A DNA stretch of 6,221 nucleotides from NCBI GenBank assembly GCA_018064165.1, contig JAGOZV010000036.1:1-6221 (forward strand). Reading direction: 5' to 3'. Position numbers and translations under genes: made by a program. This stretch comes from Candidatus Saccharimonadota bacterium (GTDB lineage: Bacteria > Patescibacteriota > Saccharimonadia > Saccharimonadales > Saccharimonadaceae). Numbering within the stretch: the first letter of the stretch is position 1; the number at the start of each line of letters is the position of its first letter. Below the pieces are notes generated by a model. It was not told where the DNA came from, ran no database searches, and saw only the letters and a list, made by a program, of their open reading frames with translations. Positions 5,380 to 6,221 of the stretch are shown piece by piece.

Positions 5380-6221
5380 TTAATTATTTTCTGCGTTTAT
5401 TACTTTATCGCGAACTTGTTTTTCTATTTTAGCCATAACTTCTGGGTTTTCTTTAAGGTACTTTTTCGTAGCTTCTCGGCCTTGCCCAATTTTACTTCCA
5501 TCGTAGTCGAACCAAGCACCAGCTTTACCGACAATTTCGTTAGCCACAGCAAGATCTAAAACATCGCCAGTACGAGAAATTCCTTCGTTATACATGATGT
5601 CAAATTCTGCCACCCTAAATGGTGGAGCAATTTTATTTTTAACAACTTTCACTTTTGTGCGGTTGCCACTAATATTTTCGCCTTCTTTAATTTGGCCTAT
5701 GCGTCGAACGTCAAGCCGTACAGATGCATAAAATTTAAGCGCGTTTCCACCCGTAGTTGTTTCTGGGTTGCCAAACATAACACCAATTTTCATGCGTATT
5801 TGGTTAATAAATATAACCGTTGCCTTACTTTTGTTAATAATGCCAGTTAATTTCCGTAAAGCTTGGCTCATTAAACGCGCCTGAAGACCCATATGGCTGT
5901 CTCCCATGTCGCCGTCTATTTCTGCCTGTGGCACTAATGCAGCAACCGAGTCTACGACAATTAAGTCCACGGCATTTGAACGAACCAGTGTTTCAACAAT
6001 TTCTAATGCCTGCTCGCCATTATCTGGCTGAGAAACTAATAAATTATCTGTGTCTACTCCTAGTTTTCTTGCATAAGCTGGGTCTAATGCGTGCTCTGCG
6101 TCAATAAAAGCTGCCGTTCCACCAGTTTTCTGATTTTCAGCAATTGCATGAAGCGCTAATGTGGTTTTACCAGAGGATTCTGGCCCAAAAATTTCAATAA
6201 TACGCCCTTTTGGATAACCTC
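5380..6221 (-). CDS. recA: Recombinase RecA, missing the N-terminus at the window edge
   Basis: The minus-strand frame is open to the window edge (first full codon at 6219-6217), giving 279 aa of RecA and lacking about the first 55 residues. RecA forms ATP-dependent filaments on single-stranded DNA for homologous recombination and the SOS response. The fragment shows Walker A GPESSGKT (12-19), the catalytic Glu of IDAEHALDP (39-47), Walker B LIVVDS (86-91), loop L1 AEIDGDMGDSHMGLQAR (99-115), loop L2 with INQIRMKIGVMFGNPETTTG (138-157) and the C-terminal domain with GDVLDLAV (218-225) and FDYDGSKIGQGRE (237-249). All key residues seen are intact, so it should be active. An internal GTG at 5970 could mimic a start but lies inside the core. 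The C-terminus ends with INAENN and lacks the long acidic tail of E. coli RecA. recX follows in the same direction. Confidence 0.98.
   Translation of the reverse strand, partial: GYPKGRIIEIFGPESSGKTTLALHAIAENQKTGGTAAFIDAEHALDPAYARKLGVDTDNLLVSQPDNGEQALEIVETLVRSNAVDLIVVDSVAALVPQAEIDGDMGDSHMGLQARLMSQALRKLTGIINKSKATVIFINQIRMKIGVMFGNPETTTGGNALKFYASVRLDVRRIGQIKEGENISGNRTKVKVVKNKIAPPFRVAEFDIMYNEGISRTGDVLDLAVANEIVGKAGAWFDYDGSKIGQGREATKKYLKENPEVMAKIEKQVRDKVINAENN

Noticed and set aside
5355..5386. Inverted repeat TAATTAAAT / ATTTAATTA between recX and recA
   Set aside because: The 9-bp arms are pure A/T with a 14-nt loop and give a very weak hairpin; the right arm includes the recA stop. Expected by chance in such AT-rich DNA, so not called a terminator or operator.
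5380..5970. Short RecA starting at an internal GTG (5970)
   Set aside because: The frame continues upstream with Walker A and conserved RecA sequence to the window edge, so GTG is an internal Val codon just before Walker B.

Overview
The window carries part of a type IV pilus (T4P) gene cluster on the plus strand. It is followed, tail to tail, by recX and recA on the minus strand. The DNA is AT-rich and densely packed, and it reads with the standard bacterial code: TGA ends several genes and none is interrupted by TGA. I see no secretin gene (pilQ), compact versions of the inner-membrane pilus genes, and a PRC-barrel gene at the end of the cluster. This fits a small-genome bacterium without an outer membrane, most likely a member of the Candidate Phyla Radiation/Patescibacteria, perhaps Saccharibacteria. 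That placement is inference from gene order and protein style, not from a search.

Plus strand, 1-4737: the C-terminal end of the pilus assembly ATPase PilB (cut by the window edge), the platform protein PilC, the actin-like PilM, PilN with its short PilM-docking N-terminus, a PilO-like protein, a 94-residue single-pass membrane protein in the position of pilP, and a 200-residue protein with two PRC-barrel-like repeats. Junctions from pilM onward are very tight: a 1-nt overlap, a 1-nt gap and a 4-nt overlap. Together PilB (motor), PilC (platform) and PilM/N/O (alignment complex linking the cytoplasmic motor to the cell surface) would form the inner-membrane machine that extends pili. Pilins, prepilin peptidase and PilT are not in the window.

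Two candidate promoters interrupt the run. One has an extended -10 before pilM. The other has a perfect extended -10 ending 6 nt before the ATG of the PRC-barrel gene, which predicts a leaderless mRNA. Genes inside the operon (pilC, pilN, the 94-aa gene) have good Shine-Dalgarno sequences, whereas the genes next to promoters do not.

Minus strand, 6221-4695: recA (N-terminus beyond the window edge) and then recX, the usual order for the recombinase and its regulator. The recX and PRC-barrel genes overlap by 43 nt at their 3' ends. No clear rho-independent terminator or RNA gene is visible, no gap between genes exceeds about 65 nt, and there are no mobile elements or CRISPR repeats. The most interesting parts are the C-terminal end of the pilus operon (the small membrane protein and the PRC-barrel protein, both carrying a late Asn-Pro-Phe) and the leaderless promoter between them.
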